Below, piece by piece: positions 62,501 to 64,000 of a stretch of DNA of 64,000 nucleotides; positions within the stretch are counted from its first letter, which is position 1, and every line of letters starts with the position of its first letter. The position numbers were made by a program, and so were the translations under genes. Below the pieces are notes generated by a model, which ran no database searches, had not been told where the DNA came from, and saw only the letters and a program-made list of their open reading frames with translations. The DNA is taken from contig OX359249.1 of the NCBI GenBank assembly GCA_947179485.1, positions 48,805,402 to 48,869,401 of the forward strand, given 5' to 3'. The stretch is from Allacma fusca (lineage: Eukaryota > Arthropoda > Collembola > Symphypleona > Sminthuridae).

Positions 62501-63923
62501 GTATTGGGACAGATGGAGAGCGGCAGTCGTCAATGAAATCTGTCACTCATTCCATCATCCCGGGCCCCATATGTACGGTCTGAGGAGCGGGACTGGGAAG
62601 TGCGAAGAAAAGAAATTACGAGGGTTGCAGACAACTGTATCATCCGCGACAACTTGACTTCTCAATGCTGCTGATTCCTGCTCTTTCTTCCACCACCTCC
62701 ACCACCAACAGTCCCAAGACCAACCGCCCTTGTGCAAGTGATTGGACCGTTCGGCATCCTCTCACATATACATAATTACTTATGTACATATGTATGTACT
62801 TCCAAGAAGCCCCAGCAGCCTCTGGAGATTGAGACGGACGGACAGATTCTCTATGAATATGGGAATGGACTCGATTGTGGAATGAAGAGATTGGCTGAAA
62901 TGGTCTCTGAGTATGTCCATGATTGCATCTGGGCTCAGGAAGCGCACATGATTAGGCGTGTTGAGCAAGACGTGATCAGAAAGGGTGTGGTAATCTCTCA
63001 AGATCTGATGACATAAATTTCCAAGTCTTAGTTTCTGGCTGCACATGACGACATTGCAGCACTTTTCCATGCAAATTCTTCACACACTCATTTGCATAGG
63101 ATACTGCCGTACATAAACCAGTCCGCGAGACTTTTTTTCCAACGGAGTAGTATTGCGGGGTGTACTGTCGTGAGGGGACTATATGACTACCCAGTGCATG
63201 GGAGAGAGTGGCTACTGGCAATAGAGACATGCATAGATATGTAGTTAGTCCGCTCGTTGAGTCGTGTGAAAAGCTCGTTACCCAGGGAATGCTCTATTCT
63301 TTTGTCTCCACTAAAAATTTGCCTCCTCATCTCCTTATGAGCCATTACGGCGATTAGACAATGCCTGTCGCCCGCACATTTCACTCCTCCACCCATCTAG
63401 ATTTTCGATCAGGATTACTTATATTATATGCCGCCTTAATCTTTTTCCGCTCCAACACTAAATTCTACTGTGTACGTAACAACCCCATTTAGTCAACCAC
63501 AACTAGTCTTAAGAATCCTTAAATTTGAATCTCTTTGAATTTCCCCGAGACTTAATCCATGAAAATTCTCAACCAAAACCCAACAGACCTTCCTCCAAAC
63601 GAGAGGTGAATCATGTAGTCCTCCCGCCATATCACAAAACAATAATTCCACTTCTCTCCCCTTACTGCCACACAGCAGTCCATTACGTACAAAAGAGACC
63701 TCCCTCATAAAGCAAGACATGGAGGATCCCAGCTTCCTACCACCACTCTTTCCTCTGCTATGCCTCAACGGAAACCACCAGCACTATCCAACCATCACCC
63801 ATGTATCTCCCGAATTATCCTACAACAGAACCTTTTCTCATTCAAATTACATCGTCATACGTTTTGATTCTGATTGCTTCCCCCTTAAAGTACAGAAATT
63901 GTAAATCTCTTTTACTTCATGAC

Positions 63924-63928
<5 letters not shown>

Positions 63929-63978
<50 letters not shown>

Positions 63979-63979
63979 T
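63929..63979 (+). repeat. Long (CT)n microsatellite at window end
   Basis: About 25 CT units with a single CG interruption. Confidence 0.9.
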
Positions 63980-64000
63980 TAACCTAAAAATGCTAACTTG

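Larger units (their letters stand above)
51875..64000. other. Presumed long upstream intron of NfI
   Basis: 12.1 kb with no recognisable coding exon on either strand. Open frames at 53650-54141, 55172-55732, 62178-62657 and 62732-63016 (+) sit in pyrimidine- or purine-rich sequence and show no domain. The region is rich in AG/CT tracts, one GT tract (52663-52691) and a degenerate tandem repeat at 59326-59510. That it is intron follows only from NfI needing upstream exons. Confidence 0.5.

Noticed and set aside
62178-62657. 159-codon + strand frame rich in Lys/Arg/Glu
   Set aside because: Purine-rich low-complexity DNA; no domain or start context of note.
1-64000. CRISPR arrays, operons, phage or toxin-antitoxin systems
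   Set aside because: No regularly spaced repeats or tightly packed intronless genes; the window is clearly a split-gene animal genome.

Overview
The window is eukaryotic nuclear DNA: AT-rich, with split genes, GT-AG introns from about 80 bp to at least 5 kb, and many AG/CT and GT microsatellites. Protein similarities recalled from known families (thin/TRIM-NHL, Nuclear factor I, a ZIP8/14-type metal transporter) point to an arthropod. I cannot fix the species; a crustacean such as a copepod is a guess only. Every exon model below was built by hand from the sequence: splice signals were read directly and all junction phases were checked. No database search was run.

Layout. (1) 1-10.6 kb, + strand: the gene for thin (tn/abba, the TRIM32-like TRIM-NHL protein). 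It enters the window in the middle of its RING finger and ends at 10501 after six NHL repeats. Its intron 5688-8858 holds a complete but internally deleted LTR retrotransposon (5923-8505) in antisense orientation, with two apparently identical 445-bp LTRs, a 4-bp target duplication, a primer-binding site, a polypurine tract and only a truncated gag. (2) 11.0-24.8 kb, - strand, convergent with thin: a nine-exon gene of 672 codons that I recognise as a likely homologue of vertebrate C12orf56, a protein of unknown function. Intron 2 carries, in the same orientation, an 800-bp stretch open in one frame except for a single stop. (3) 29.2-34.5 kb, + strand, divergent from (2): a seven-exon ZIP (SLC39) transporter of the ZIP8/ZIP14 type, with signal peptide, eight membrane segments and an EELPHELGD motif. 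(4) 34.5-41.8 kb: intergenic or 3' UTR sequence without recognisable genes. (5) 41.8-51.9 kb, - strand: eight 3' exons of Nuclear factor I (NfI), running from the segment just after the DNA-binding domain to the C-terminus, with evidence for two alternative C-termini. (6) 51.9-64 kb: no convincing coding exon. It is probably the long upstream intron of NfI, rich in AG/CT simple repeats, with one possible 22-bp microexon and a degenerate tandem repeat.

The four genes are not an operon or a known functional cluster. I see no CRISPR array, rRNA, tRNA or prokaryotic-type system. The most notable items are the young gag-only retrotransposon in thin, the arthropod C12orf56-like gene with its broken intronic reading frame, and the alternative 3' end of NfI.
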